From assembly GCF_026651855.1 (NCBI RefSeq), contig NZ_CP093280.1, positions 1,404,001 to 1,468,000 of the forward strand: 64,000 bases of DNA. Direction: 5' to 3'. The position numbers were made by a program, and so were the translations under genes. Below are positions 27,531 through 36,265 of the stretch, in pieces (position 1 is the stretch's first letter; each line of letters opens with the position of its first letter). The notes below the pieces were generated by a model that saw only the letters and a list, made by a program, of their open reading frames with translations, ran no database searches and had not been told where the DNA came from. The stretch comes from Pseudomonas silvicola. GTDB lineage: Bacteria > Pseudomonadota > Gammaproteobacteria > Pseudomonadales > Pseudomonadaceae.

Positions 27531-28418
27531 TCAGGTGCGGCGGGTCAGGTTCATTTTGGCGCGGCCTTCGGCTGGCGTAAGGACGCGGGCGCCCAGGCGC
27601 GTGAGAATCTCGCTGGCGCGCTCCACCAGTTGGCCGTTGGTGGCCAGCACGCCTTTCTCCAGCCACAGGTTGTCCTCCAGGCCCACCCGTACGTTGCCGC
27701 CGAGCAGCACTGCCTGGGCGGCCATGGGCATTTGCATGCGGCCGATGCCGAAACCGGCCCACACGGCGTCGGCAGGGAGGTTGTCGACCATGGCTTTCAT
27801 GGTGGTGGTGTCGGCAGGTGCACCCCACGGGATGCCCAGGCACAGCTGGAACAGCGGGTCGTGCAACAGGCCTTCTTTGATCATCTGCTTGGCGAACCAC
27901 AGGTGGCCGGTATCGAATATTTCAAGCTCTGCCTTCACGCCCAGTTCAGTGATACGTTTGGCGCCCGCGCGCAGTTGCGCCGGGGTAGACACGTAGATGC
28001 TGTCGCCGTCGCCGAAATTCAGTGTGCCGCAGTCCAGTGTGCAGATTTCCGGTAGTAGTTCCTCCACGTGCGCCAGGCGCGTCAGTGGCCCCACCAGGTC
28101 GGTGCCAGGGCCGAATTCCATGGGGCTTTCGCCGGGGCCTATCTCCAGATCGCCGCCCATGCCGGCGGTGAGGTTGACGATGATGTCGATGTCTGACTCG
28201 CGGATGCGCTCCATCACTTCGCGGTACAGCGCCACGTCGCGGCTGAACGTGCCGGTGCGCGGGTCGCGCACGTGGCAGTGCACCACAGTTGCGCCCGCCC
28301 TGGCCGCCTCGACGGCGGCCTCGGCGATCTGTTTTGGGGTAATGGGTACCAGGTGGCTTTTGCCCGTGGTGTCGCCGGCGCCGGTGAGGGCGCAGGTGAT
28401 GATCACGTCGTGGTTCAT
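27531..28418 (-). CDS. cdhC: Beta-keto acid cleavage enzyme for dehydrocarnitine (CdhC)
   Basis: A 295-residue TIM-barrel BKACE (DUF849) enzyme. The N terminus has [11 protein letters not shown] and the zinc-binding [10 protein letters not shown]. Such enzymes condense a beta-keto acid with acetyl-CoA; here 3-dehydrocarnitine plus acetyl-CoA gives betainyl-CoA plus acetoacetate. The order caiX-cdhC-cdhA-cdhB is that of characterised Pseudomonas carnitine operons. A REP-like hairpin separates it from caiX. Confidence 0.92.
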   Translation of the reverse strand: MNHDVIITCALTGAGDTTGKSHLVPITPKQIAEAAVEAARAGATVVHCHVRDPRTGTFSRDVALYREVMERIRESDIDIIVNLTAGMGGDLEIGPGESPMEFGPGTDLVGPLTRLAHVEELLPEICTLDCGTLNFGDGDSIYVSTPAQLRAGAKRITELGVKAELEIFDTGHLWFAKQMIKEGLLHDPLFQLCLGIPWGAPADTTTMKAMVDNLPADAVWAGFGIGRMQMPMAAQAVLLGGNVRVGLEDNLWLEKGVLATNGQLVERASEILTRLGARVLTPAEGRAKMNLTRRT

Positions 28419-28446
28419 GCTTTCTCCTTTATCGCGGGCGCACTGG

Positions 28447-28479
28447 CCTGTAGCCGCTGCCGCAAGCTGCGGCTACAGG
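28447..28479. repeat. REP-like hairpin between caiX and cdhC
   Basis: CCTGTAGCCGC (28447-28457) and GCGGCTACAGG (28469-28479) are perfect 11-bp arms around an 11-nt loop. Placed between the binding-protein gene and the enzyme genes of one operon, it may protect the caiX mRNA 3' end and so raise binding-protein over enzyme levels. Confidence 0.7.
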
Positions 28480-28487
28480 CAGGAGCA

Positions 28488-29432
28488 TCAGGGATTGGTG
28501 GTGAGTTGCAGGTTCTGGTCGGCTGGCTTGCCATCAAACGTAGTCACGCCGCTGAGCCAGCGCTTCTGGTCTTCGGGGTGGGCCTTGAGCCAGGCCTTGG
28601 CCGACTCCAGTGCGTCCTTGTGGTCGAGCAGTGGCTGCATCATGTGGCTCTCGTCTGCGGCGCTGAAGGTCAGGTTGGTCAGCAGCTTGTCGACATTGGG
28701 GCAGCGGCTGGCGTAGTTCGGCGCGGTGACCGTCCACACGGTGGCCATGCCTTCGTTGGGGCCCAGGGCGTCCTGGCTGCCGCTGAGGTAGGTCATCTTC
28801 AGGTTGACGTTCATGGGGTGCGGCGCCCAGCCGAAGAACACGATGGCTTCATTGCGCTGGGTGGCTCGGGTCACGGCCGACAGCATGCCCGCTTCACTGG
28901 ACTCCACCAGTTGGAAGCCGCCGAGGCCGAACTGGTTTTTGGCGATCATGTCCTTGATCTGCTTGTTGGCACCCGAGCCAGGTTCGATGCCGTAGATCTT
29001 GCCTCCCAGCTCTTGCTTGAATGTGGCGATGTCACTGAATGTCTTCAGGCCTTTTTCCGCCAGGTAGGTGGGCACCGCAAGCGTAGCGCGGGCATCCTTG
29101 AGGCTCGGTTCGGCCAGCACTTTTACCTGGTTCTGTTCCACGAAAGGGGTAATGGTCTGGGTCATCAGCGGGTTCCAGTACCCGAGGAACATATCCAGTC
29201 GCTGGTCTCGAATACCCGCGAAAATGATCTGCTGCGAAGCGCTGGTCTGTTTGGTCTGGTAACCGAGGCCGTCGAGCAGTACCTGGGCCATCGCGCTGGT
29301 AGCCATGACGTCGGTCCAGTTCACCACACCCAGGCGCACGTTCTTGCAGCTTTGCGGTTCGGCGGCCTGGGCGGCCGAGAGCACCGCAGTACCGGTGAGC
29401 ATCAGCAGACAGCAGCTGATCAGTCTTTTCAT
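28488..29432 (-). CDS. caiX: Periplasmic carnitine-binding protein CaiX
   Basis: A 314-residue ProX-type binding protein with a signal peptide (LLMLTGTAVLSAAQAAE). The mature start VRLGVVNWTDVMATSAMAQVLLDGLG and the segment IVFFGWAPHPMNVN parallel CbcX at 17.4 kb, as expected for a binder of trimethylammonium compounds. In Pseudomonas CaiX is the carnitine-specific binder that docks with CbcWV, and no second permease is present here. It heads the carnitine operon and is divergent from cdhR. Confidence 0.92.
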   Translation of the reverse strand: MKRLISCCLLMLTGTAVLSAAQAAEPQSCKNVRLGVVNWTDVMATSAMAQVLLDGLGYQTKQTSASQQIIFAGIRDQRLDMFLGYWNPLMTQTITPFVEQNQVKVLAEPSLKDARATLAVPTYLAEKGLKTFSDIATFKQELGGKIYGIEPGSGANKQIKDMIAKNQFGLGGFQLVESSEAGMLSAVTRATQRNEAIVFFGWAPHPMNVNLKMTYLSGSQDALGPNEGMATVWTVTAPNYASRCPNVDKLLTNLTFSAADESHMMQPLLDHKDALESAKAWLKAHPEDQKRWLSGVTTFDGKPADQNLQLTTNP

Positions 29433-29522
29433 GATGGCTCCTCAGGCGGCAGTTCTGATTGTTATGGGGGGGCGTCTGCGCACCCTGGACCACAAGGTAG
29501 CTTGCCTCGCTTTGCAGAATTC

Positions 29523-29557
29523 GCACTGCGGCGACCCGCACTTGCACAGCGGCGACC
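29523..29557. promoter_or_regulatory. Direct repeat with 21-bp period, candidate CdhR operator
   Basis: GCACTGCGGCGACC (29523-29536) and GCACAGCGGCGACC (29544-29557) match at 13 of 14 positions and start 21 bp apart. They lie in the caiX-cdhR divergent gap, 91 bp from caiX and 39 bp from cdhR. AraC-family regulators commonly bind such tandem half-sites. Confidence 0.6.
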
Positions 29558-29596
29558 TGCGGCGTATTAACGGGGCTTCACTGCACGAGAGCGGCC

Positions 29597-30519
29597 ATGT
29601 CCCAGGACTATCACTTCCTATTGCTGCCAGGTTTTTCGGCCATCGGTTTCATCTCGGCGGTAGAGCCGCTACGGGTGGCCAACCGCTTTCGTGGCGAGCT
29701 GTACCGCTGGCACGTGCTGAGCCTGGATGGCGGCCCGGTGCTGGCCAGTAACGGCATGTCGGTGAACGCCGATGGAGCTCTGCAAGCGCTGGGGCCGGGC
29801 GCTACCTTGCTGGTAGTGGCCGGTTTCGAACCGTTGAAAGCCACTACGGCGGCGTTGCAGCAATGGCTGCGACGCCTGGACCATAACGGCGTGACCCTGG
29901 GTGGCATCGACACGGGTGCTTTCATCCTGGCCCAGGCCGGCCTGCTCGACGGCCATCGGGTTGCCTTGCACTGGGAGGCACTGGAGGCGTTCAAGGAAAC
30001 TTATCCACACCTGCAGGCCACGCAGGAGTTGTTCGAGATCGACCGGCGGCGTATCACTTCGGCGGGAGGTACCGCCTCGATCGACCTGATGCTCGACTTG
30101 ATCGCCCAGGCCCATGGCAGCGGTTTGGCCATCGAAGTATCCGAGCAGTTCGTGGTGGGGCGCATCCGTCCCCGCCAGGACCACCAGCGCATGCAGATCG
30201 CCTCGCGCTACGGGGTCAGCACACCGAGCCGCCGCTCGGCACGCTGGCGCTGGCAGAAGCCGTCGGTGTCACCCGTCGACAGCTGGAGCGGCTGTTCAAA
30301 TTGCACCTGAACGAAACGCCCAGTGCCTTCTACCTGCGCCTGCGCCTGGAAAAAGCCCGGCAACTGCTGCGTCAGACCGGTATGAGCGTGCTGGAGGTCA
30401 GCATTGCCTGCGGCTTCGAATCCGCCTCGTACTTTACGCGCAGCTACCGGGCGCGGTTCGCGCGCTGCCCACGGGAAGAGCGGCGCAGCGGGGTACGGCA
30501 TGATCCCGCCGAGCATTGA
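29597..30519 (+). pseudogene. cdhR: Carnitine-operon regulator CdhR, frameshifted
   Basis: An AraC-family regulator with an N-terminal amidotransferase-like domain (HFLLLPGFSAIGFISAVEPLRVAN) and a C-terminal helix-turn-helix. The reading frame breaks near 30220. Frame 2 runs properly to SRYGVS, then turns into nonsense and stops at 30310. Frame 1 resumes at HTEPPLGTLALAEAVGV and continues through TRRQLERLF to CPREERRSGVRHDPAEH, ending at 30519. Alignment with GbdR in this window shows about 14 linker residues missing, which fits a deletion of about 40 bp (one base short of a codon multiple) at GTCAG/CACACC. CdhR is the carnitine-responsive activator of caiX-cdhCAB. A sequencing or assembly error cannot be excluded. 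Confidence 0.85.
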
Positions 30520-30528
30520 GGCTGCGGC

Positions 30529-30951
30529 TTATTTACTGGCTTTGAGCAGCAGCGCGCACGCGGCCTTGTAGGCATCATGCTGGTATTTGTTCAACGTCGC
30601 GGGCAGCACCAGGTCGTGCTTCCTGGCCTGGGCGTTGAGGGTTTGCGGCGACACCAGTTGCACCTCGCAGCCGTCCAGCAATTGCAGGATGCCCTCGATC
30701 TTGAAGGTGATGGGGCCGCCGGCGAACTCACCTTTCTTGCTGCGCTTCTTGATGGCCAGATGGGTGATGCCGTTGGCGCTGACGAATTCGGCCGCCTGGC
30801 GGGCGAAAGCTTTCACCTGAACGGCATCCTCATCGTCCTCCAGCGCCAGTTTCTTCAGGGGCAGGGCCAGGTGCTCCAGCGCGCCCCCCTGTTGGCTGGC
30901 CAGGGCGAAGATGGCTTCGCTGGCCTTGATGTCGATGCCGCAGATTTTCAT
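30529..30951 (-). CDS. DUF3010 family protein
   Basis: A 140-residue protein starting MKICGIDIKASEAIFALAS, with the conserved KRSKKGEFAGGPITFKIEG. It matches the DUF3010 family. The N-terminal GIDIK and middle regions recall an RNase H-like nucleotide-handling fold, but no activity is established. AAGG precedes the chosen ATG; an in-frame TTG 15 bp upstream is less likely. It ends 9 bp from the end of cdhR, tail to tail. Confidence 0.85.
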   Translation of the reverse strand: MKICGIDIKASEAIFALASQQGGALEHLALPLKKLALEDDEDAVQVKAFARQAAEFVSANGITHLAIKKRSKKGEFAGGPITFKIEGILQLLDGCEVQLVSPQTLNAQARKHDLVLPATLNKYQHDAYKAACALLLKASK

Positions 30952-30974
30952 GGTAAGCCTTGTCAACGAGGGGG

Positions 30975-31400
30975 TTACTGCTCGGGTACGTCGCCTTCAT
31001 CACCCGGATTGGCCAGGGTCTGCAGGTACTCCGACCGTTCGTCGCTCTTCTGCGCGATGCAGTCGTCCTGGGCCGTGGTGAATTCCGGGGTACCGGGCTT
31101 GGCCTCGAAGGTTTCGATGGCGCAGTCGGCATCGCGGGTCTTTTCCCACTGGGCCTCGGCAGCGCCGATCAGGTCCTTCATCTTGGCCTGTTTGGCAGGT
31201 TCACCGCTGAAGTTGGTCTTGGCGCGGTCGAGCAGGTCCTTGTAGGCATCCTTGAGCTCGCTTTCGGCGGTTTTCTTGTTGTACGCCGAGCAGGCCAGGC
31301 TGGCCTTGCTGTCGTCGACGTTGTCGCAGGGGGTAGGGCCGTCTTCGGCCGCGTGCGCGCCAGTGGCTGCCAAGGCCAGTAACAATAACCATGCTTTCAT
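30975..31400 (-). CDS. Secreted LprI-like (DUF1311) protein
   Basis: A 141-residue periplasmic protein with a signal peptide (AWLLLLALAATGAHAAE). The mature part has cysteines at PTPCDNVDD, LACSAYN, DADCAIET and QDDCIAQ, and the pattern SELKDAYKDLL...AQWEKTRDADC typical of the lysozyme-inhibitor LprI/DUF1311 family. Two disulfides are likely. Function in Pseudomonas is not known; the inhibitor activity is known only for some relatives. Start taken at the ATG that begins the signal peptide; another ATG is 9 bp upstream. It sits 23 bp upstream of the DUF3010 gene on the same strand. Confidence 0.82.
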   Translation of the reverse strand: MKAWLLLLALAATGAHAAEDGPTPCDNVDDSKASLACSAYNKKTAESELKDAYKDLLDRAKTNFSGEPAKQAKMKDLIGAAEAQWEKTRDADCAIETFEAKPGTPEFTTAQDDCIAQKSDERSEYLQTLANPGDEGDVPEQ

Positions 31401-31552
31401 TTGCGACATCTCGCCAGGTGACCAGAACAATGCTACAGATTCTGGCTGAGGAAACCGCGAATGAACAGAGGAGTGTTACGCCTGACGCGATGGTTGGGCC
31501 CTGACAGTTTTTTTTCCGCTTGCGCCGGTGTCGACAGGCCCTGCAACAACGG

Positions 31553-32287
31553 TCAGCGGTGCAACAGTATCAGCGACTGCTTGATCAGGTCATGCAGCTT
31601 ACGCCTGACGGGCTGGCGCCATTCATCGTAGGCGCCCTTGGGTAAGACCAATGCTTGAAACTCGTTGTGCACCGGCAGTATCCCGAGCTTGGCGGTAACC
31701 CTACCGCTGTAGCTCGTCCCGGTGTGCACGGCCAGCAGGGGCATCTGGATGTCGCCCTGTGGTGACTCCGTGCAGGCCAGCATCCTGAAGCTGTAGTATT
31801 TTTCCTTGCGAGCGCTGTAGAGGAAGCGGTTGTACACCCCTTCGATGTGCGACAGGCGTTGCAGGCACTGCTCCATCAAAGTGCGGGTCTGGCGGCCGGC
31901 CTGCTTCTCCAGCAGCGCCAAGGCCACTTCGTTCGGGTGGAAATTCTCGTGACCCTCCCACGTGGCCTTCTCTCGGGCTTGGGTTACCCATCCCAGCTGT
32001 CGCAACGCTTCCAGGTAGTGATTGAACCAGGCGTTGAACTGGGTGAACTTGCTGAAGGCCTCGTCTGCCTCAAGCATGGCCAATAATGTGCTATCCATCA
32101 CATCCCTGAGGCTCGCCTCGCCCAGGTCCTCGGAAATGCCGATGAGGTTATCGTCGAGCACCACGCCGGCATTGGCGGTCAGGTTGTCAGGTATCGGGGG
32201 AGCGGCCTGGCCCGTCTGTGCGGGTAGCTGGATGGCATCGATGGTGCGCAAACGTTGTTGCGCCACTGCTGGGTCTGCATTTTTCAT
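31553..32287 (-). CDS. Uncharacterised protein, third member of the paralogue family
   Basis: A 244-residue soluble protein. After a flexible N terminus come a conserved helix (LRDVMDSTLLAMLEAD), a tryptophan-aromatic helix (FNAWFNHYLEALRQLGWVTQA) and a C-terminal beta-rich half (FRMLACTES, QMPLLAVHTG, FQALVLPKGAYDEWRQPVRRKL). The same succession occurs in the proteins at 24532 and 25141, with low identity but matching order and spacing of W, Y/H, L, W and Q. No catalytic motif is obvious. It is divergent from the dipeptidase gene. Function unknown. Confidence 0.72.
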   Translation of the reverse strand: MKNADPAVAQQRLRTIDAIQLPAQTGQAAPPIPDNLTANAGVVLDDNLIGISEDLGEASLRDVMDSTLLAMLEADEAFSKFTQFNAWFNHYLEALRQLGWVTQAREKATWEGHENFHPNEVALALLEKQAGRQTRTLMEQCLQRLSHIEGVYNRFLYSARKEKYYSFRMLACTESPQGDIQMPLLAVHTGTSYSGRVTAKLGILPVHNEFQALVLPKGAYDEWRQPVRRKLHDLIKQSLILLHR

Positions 32288-32515
32288 GGTGGGCTCCTGC
32301 CAATGTGGGTAAGCCGCACTTTAGGCGGGGCACGGTGCGACAAGGAAACCGGCAACGGTTCCGGCCAGCAATCGTGGGGCATGGGCGCTCTTTGACGCTT
32401 TCAGCGATTCCCCTGTCGTTTTTGCATCCGGACGCTTTGGCGCGCAGGCATATGCTGGCCCCAAAGCGCCGGCATACGATTCGGCGCGCGTCTTGAACCA
32501 AGAGGGGACAGCCTG

Positions 32516-33493
32516 ATGAGCCCAGCCGAATTGCACGCCGACAGCATCGTTATCGACGGGCTGATCATTGCCAAGTGGAACCGCGAGCTGTTCGAGGACA
32601 TGCGCAAGGGCGGCCTGACCATGGCCAACTGCACCGTGTCGGTGTGGGAAGGCTTCCAGGCCACGGTGGACAGCATCTGCAAAAGCCAGAAACTGATGCG
32701 TGAAAACAGTGACCTGGTCATGCCCGTGCGCAGCACCGCTGACATCCGCAAGGCCAAGGAACTGGGCAAGACCGGCATTCTCTTCGGCTTTCAGAATGCC
32801 CACGCCTACGAAGACCAGATCGGCTACGTGGAGGTGTTCAAGCAACTGGGCGTGGGCATCGTGCAGATGTGCTACAACACCCAGAACCTGGTGGGTACCG
32901 GCTGCTACGAGCGCGACGGCGGCCTGTCGGGTTTCGGCCGCGAAATCGTCGCCGAGATGAACCGCGTGGGCGTCATGTGCGACCTGTCCCATGTCGGCTC
33001 CAAGACGTCCGAGGAAGTGATTCTCGAATCGAAGAAACCGGTGTGCTACTCCCACTGCCTGCCCTCGGGCCTGAAGGAGCACCCGCGCAACAAGTCCGAT
33101 GAAGAGCTGAAGTTCATCGCGGACCACGGCGGCTTCGTTGGCGTGACCATGTTCGCGCCGTTCCTGGCCAAGGGCATCGACTCCACCATCGATGACTACG
33201 CCGAAGCCATCGAATACACCATGAATATCGTCGGCGAAGACGCCATTGGCATCGGCACCGACTTTACCCAGGGTCATGGCCAGGAGTTCTTCGAATACCT
33301 GACCCACGACAAGGGCTACGCCCGCCGCCTGACCAACTTCGGCAAGATCATCAACCCGCTGGGCATCCGCACCGTGGGCGAATTCCCGAACCTGACCGAA
33401 ACCCTGCTCAAGCGCGGCCACAGCGAACGTGTGGTGCGCAAGATCATGGGCGAAAACTGGGTCAACGTTCTGAAGGATGTGTGGGGCGAGTAA
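32516..33493 (+). CDS. M19 (renal dipeptidase-like) family protein of the dgc operon
   Basis: A 325-residue TIM-barrel protein of the membrane-dipeptidase family. Landmarks are FGFQNAHAYED with the bridging glutamate region, GLSGFGREIVAEMNRVGVMCDLSHVG, the histidine of VCYSHCL, and AIGIGTDFTQ. The canonical metal motif DGHxD near the N terminus is replaced by DGLIIAKW, so at least two usual zinc ligands are absent. It heads the dgcA unit, followed by a DUF5943 gene and dgcA, a conserved Pseudomonas order that suggests a role linked to betaine or dimethylglycine use rather than general peptide hydrolysis. No signal peptide is seen. Confidence 0.88.
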   Translation: MSPAELHADSIVIDGLIIAKWNRELFEDMRKGGLTMANCTVSVWEGFQATVDSICKSQKLMRENSDLVMPVRSTADIRKAKELGKTGILFGFQNAHAYEDQIGYVEVFKQLGVGIVQMCYNTQNLVGTGCYERDGGLSGFGREIVAEMNRVGVMCDLSHVGSKTSEEVILESKKPVCYSHCLPSGLKEHPRNKSDEELKFIADHGGFVGVTMFAPFLAKGIDSTIDDYAEAIEYTMNIVGEDAIGIGTDFTQGHGQEFFEYLTHDKGYARRLTNFGKIINPLGIRTVGEFPNLTETLLKRGHSERVVRKIMGENWVNVLKDVWGE

Positions 33494-33544
33494 CGCCTTA
33501 ACCCGCCTCATCACCTCATTTCAATTTTCTGGAGTTAAGTTTCC

Positions 33545-34075
33545 ATGGCCAAGATCGCCCCGCAATTGCCTATCGAAGTCGACAGCGAGACCGGTGTCTG
33601 GACCTCCGATGCCCTGCCGATGCTGTACGTGCCACGGCATTTCTTCGTCAACAACCATATGGGCATCGAGGAAGTGCTGGGTGCCGACGCCTATGCCGAC
33701 ATTCTCTACAAGGCCGGCTACAAGTCCGCCTGGCACTGGTGCGAGAAAGAAGCCGAATGCCATGGCCTGGAAGGCGTGGCGGTCTTCGAGCACTACATGA
33801 AGCGCCTGTCCCAGCGCGGCTGGGGCCTGTTCAAGATCCAGGACATCGACCTGGACAAGGGCACCGCCAGCGTGAAGCTGGAGCATTCGTGCTTCGTGTA
33901 CGTGTACGGCAAGGTCGGGCGCAAGGTCGATTACATGTTCACCGGCTGGTTCGCCGGCGCCATGGACCAGATCCTGGCCGCCCGAGGCAGCAAGATCCGC
34001 ACCGTGGCCGAACAGGTCTACAGCGGGTCGGAAGAAGGCCACGAAGATGGCCTGTTCACCGTCAAGCCGTTGTAA
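33545..34075 (+). CDS. DUF5943 family protein of the dgcA operon
   Basis: A 176-residue cytoplasmic protein beginning MAKIAPQLPIEVDSETGVW. It shows the layout of V4R-like small-molecule-binding domains (KSAWHWCEKEAECHGLEG, then KLEHSCFVYVYGKVGRKVDYMFTGWFAGAMDQIL) and is found constantly next to dgcA in pseudomonads. Whether it assembles a cofactor, binds a methylated amine, or is needed for DgcAB is not known. It is 51 bp after the dipeptidase gene and 15 bp before dgcA, so it is surely co-transcribed. Confidence 0.85.
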   Translation: MAKIAPQLPIEVDSETGVWTSDALPMLYVPRHFFVNNHMGIEEVLGADAYADILYKAGYKSAWHWCEKEAECHGLEGVAVFEHYMKRLSQRGWGLFKIQDIDLDKGTASVKLEHSCFVYVYGKVGRKVDYMFTGWFAGAMDQILAARGSKIRTVAEQVYSGSEEGHEDGLFTVKPL

Positions 34076-34090
34076 GTCGAGGAAACCGTC

Positions 34091-36151
34091 ATGGCTTTCG
34101 AAGCGATGTTCCAGCCGATCCAGATCGGCAAGTTGACGATCCGCAACCGCGTGCTCAGCACCGCGCACGCTGAGGTCTACGCCACCGATGGCGGCATGAC
34201 CACCGATCGCTATGTCAAATACTACGAAGAGAAAGCCAAGGGCGGTATTGGCCTGGCGATCTGCGGCGGTTCTTCCAGCGTGGCCATCGACAGCCCCCAG
34301 GGCTGGTGGAAATCGGTGAACCTGGCCACCGACAAGATCATCCCGCACTTCCAGAACCTGGCCGACGCCATGCACAAGCATGGCGCCAAGATCATGATCC
34401 AGATTACCCACATGGGCCGCCGCTCGCGCTGGGACGGTGAACACTGGCCCACCTTGATGTCGCCCTCGGGCATCCGCGAGCCGGTGCACCGGGCTACCTG
34501 CAAGACCATCGAGCCGGAAGAGATCTGGCGGGTGATCGGTAACTACGCCAGCGCTGCGGCGCGGGCCAAGGCCGGCGGCCTGGACGGCGTGGAATTGTCC
34601 GCCGTGCACCAGCACATGATCGACCAGTTCTGGAGCCCGCGGGTCAACAAGCGCACCGACGAATGGGGTGGCAGCTTCGAGAACCGCATGCGCTTCGGCC
34701 TGGAAGTGATCAAGGCGGTGCGCAAGGAAGTGGGCCCTGACTTCTGCGTGGGCCTGCGTATCTGCGGTGATGAATTCCACCCCGATGGCCTAAGCCACGA
34801 AGACATGAAGCAGATCGCCAAGTACTACGACGACACCGGCCTGATCGACTTCATCGGCGTGGTGGGTTCAGGCTGCGACACCCACAACACCCTGGCCAAC
34901 GTCATTCCGAACATGAGTTACCCACCGGAGCCCTTCCTCCACCTGGCGGCCGGTATCAAGGAAGTGGTCAAGGCCCCTGTGCTGCACGCGCAGAACATCA
35001 AGGACCCGAACCAGGCCACGCGCATTCTGGAAGGCGGCTACGTGGACATGGTGGGCATGACCCGTGCGCACATCGCCGACCCGCACCTGATCGCCAAGAT
35101 CAAGATGGGCCAGGTGGACCAGATCAAGCAATGCGTGGGCGCCAACTACTGCATCGACCGCCAGTACCAGGGCCTGGACGTGCTGTGCATTCAGAACGCC
35201 GCCACCTCGCGTGAATACATGGGCGTGCCGCACATCATCGAGAAATCCACCGGGCCCAAACGCAAGGTGGTAATCGTCGGTGCGGGCCCAGCGGGCATGG
35301 AAGCGGCGCGGGTCTCGGCCGAGCGCGGCCACGACGTGACGCTGTTCGAGAAAAAGGACTTCATTGGCGGGCAGATCACCACGGCATCGAAAGCACCGCA
35401 GCGTGACCAGATCGCGGGTATTACCCGCTGGTTCCAGCTGGAGTTGGCGCGTCTGAAGGTCGACCTGCGCCTGGGCACCGCCGCCGATGCGGCGACCATC
35501 ATGGACCTGCGCCCTGACGTAGTCGTGCTGGCCGTGGGCGGGCACCCGTTCCTGGAGCAAAACGAGCACTGGGGCGCCGAAGAAGGCCTGGTGGTCAGCA
35601 GCTGGGACGTGCTGGACGGCAAGGTAGCGCCCGGCAAAAACGTGCTGGTGTACGACACCATCTGCGAATTCACTGGCATGTCGGTGGCCGACTTCCTGGC
35701 CGACAAAGGCGCCCAGGTGGAAATCGTCACCGACGACATCAAGCCAGGCGTGGCCATTGGCGGTACGTCATTCCCCACCTACTACCGCAGCATGTACCCC
35801 AAGGAAGTGATCATGACCGGCGACCTGATGCTGGAAAAGGTCTACCGCGAAGGCGACAAGCTGGTGGCGGTGCTGGAGAACGAATACACCGGCGCCAAGG
35901 AAGAGCGCGTGGTGGACCAGGTGGTGGTGGAGAATGGCGTGCGGCCGGACGAAAAGCTGTACTACGAGCTCAAGCAGGATTCGCGCAACAAAGGCCAGAT
36001 GGACATCGAAGCCTTGTTCGCCATCCAGCCGCAGCCTTCGTTGAGCCAGGCTGGCGATGGTTACCTGCTGTTTCGCATCGGCGACTGCGTGGGCCAGCGC
36101 AACACCCATGCCGCGATCTATGACGCTTTGCGCCTGTGCAAGGACTTCTGA
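34091..36151 (+). CDS. dgcA: Dimethylglycine demethylase subunit DgcA
   Basis: A 686-residue flavoprotein of the trimethylamine-dehydrogenase type: an N-terminal old-yellow-enzyme FMN barrel (to about residue 340), then a linker for the iron-sulfur centre, then a Rossmann FAD/NAD domain (VVIVGAGPAGMEAARVSAERG). It oxidises dimethylglycine to sarcosine and formaldehyde, passing electrons to DgcB and the adjacent ETF. In the cluster region the family pattern C-x2-C-x2-C-x11/12-C appears as C348-V-G-A351-x2-C354-x11-C366, so one cysteine is an alanine. Spacing to dgcB is 114 bp and holds a REP element. Confidence 0.93.
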   Translation: MAFEAMFQPIQIGKLTIRNRVLSTAHAEVYATDGGMTTDRYVKYYEEKAKGGIGLAICGGSSSVAIDSPQGWWKSVNLATDKIIPHFQNLADAMHKHGAKIMIQITHMGRRSRWDGEHWPTLMSPSGIREPVHRATCKTIEPEEIWRVIGNYASAAARAKAGGLDGVELSAVHQHMIDQFWSPRVNKRTDEWGGSFENRMRFGLEVIKAVRKEVGPDFCVGLRICGDEFHPDGLSHEDMKQIAKYYDDTGLIDFIGVVGSGCDTHNTLANVIPNMSYPPEPFLHLAAGIKEVVKAPVLHAQNIKDPNQATRILEGGYVDMVGMTRAHIADPHLIAKIKMGQVDQIKQCVGANYCIDRQYQGLDVLCIQNAATSREYMGVPHIIEKSTGPKRKVVIVGAGPAGMEAARVSAERGHDVTLFEKKDFIGGQITTASKAPQRDQIAGITRWFQLELARLKVDLRLGTAADAATIMDLRPDVVVLAVGGHPFLEQNEHWGAEEGLVVSSWDVLDGKVAPGKNVLVYDTICEFTGMSVADFLADKGAQVEIVTDDIKPGVAIGGTSFPTYYRSMYPKEVIMTGDLMLEKVYREGDKLVAVLENEYTGAKEERVVDQVVVENGVRPDEKLYYELKQDSRNKGQMDIEALFAIQPQPSLSQAGDGYLLFRIGDCVGQRNTHAAIYDALRLCKDF

Positions 36152-36163
36152 GGCCCAGCCCCA

Positions 36164-36248
36164 AGCTGCAAGCTCAACGCGGCAAGTGAAAGCGACGGTG
36201 ATCGGGTCTGGATCGTCGCTTGCAACTTACGGCTTGTGGCTTGCAGCT
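36164..36248. repeat. Nested inverted repeat between dgcA and dgcB
   Basis: Outer arms AGCTGCAAGC (36164-36173) and GCTTGCAGCT (36239-36248); inner arms AAGCGACG (36190-36197) and CGTCGCTT (36214-36221). The outer arm is the same as in the element after purU (59184-59242), so it is a second dispersed REP family. Confidence 0.75.
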
Positions 36249-36265
36249 ATCACCCAGGTGATTTC

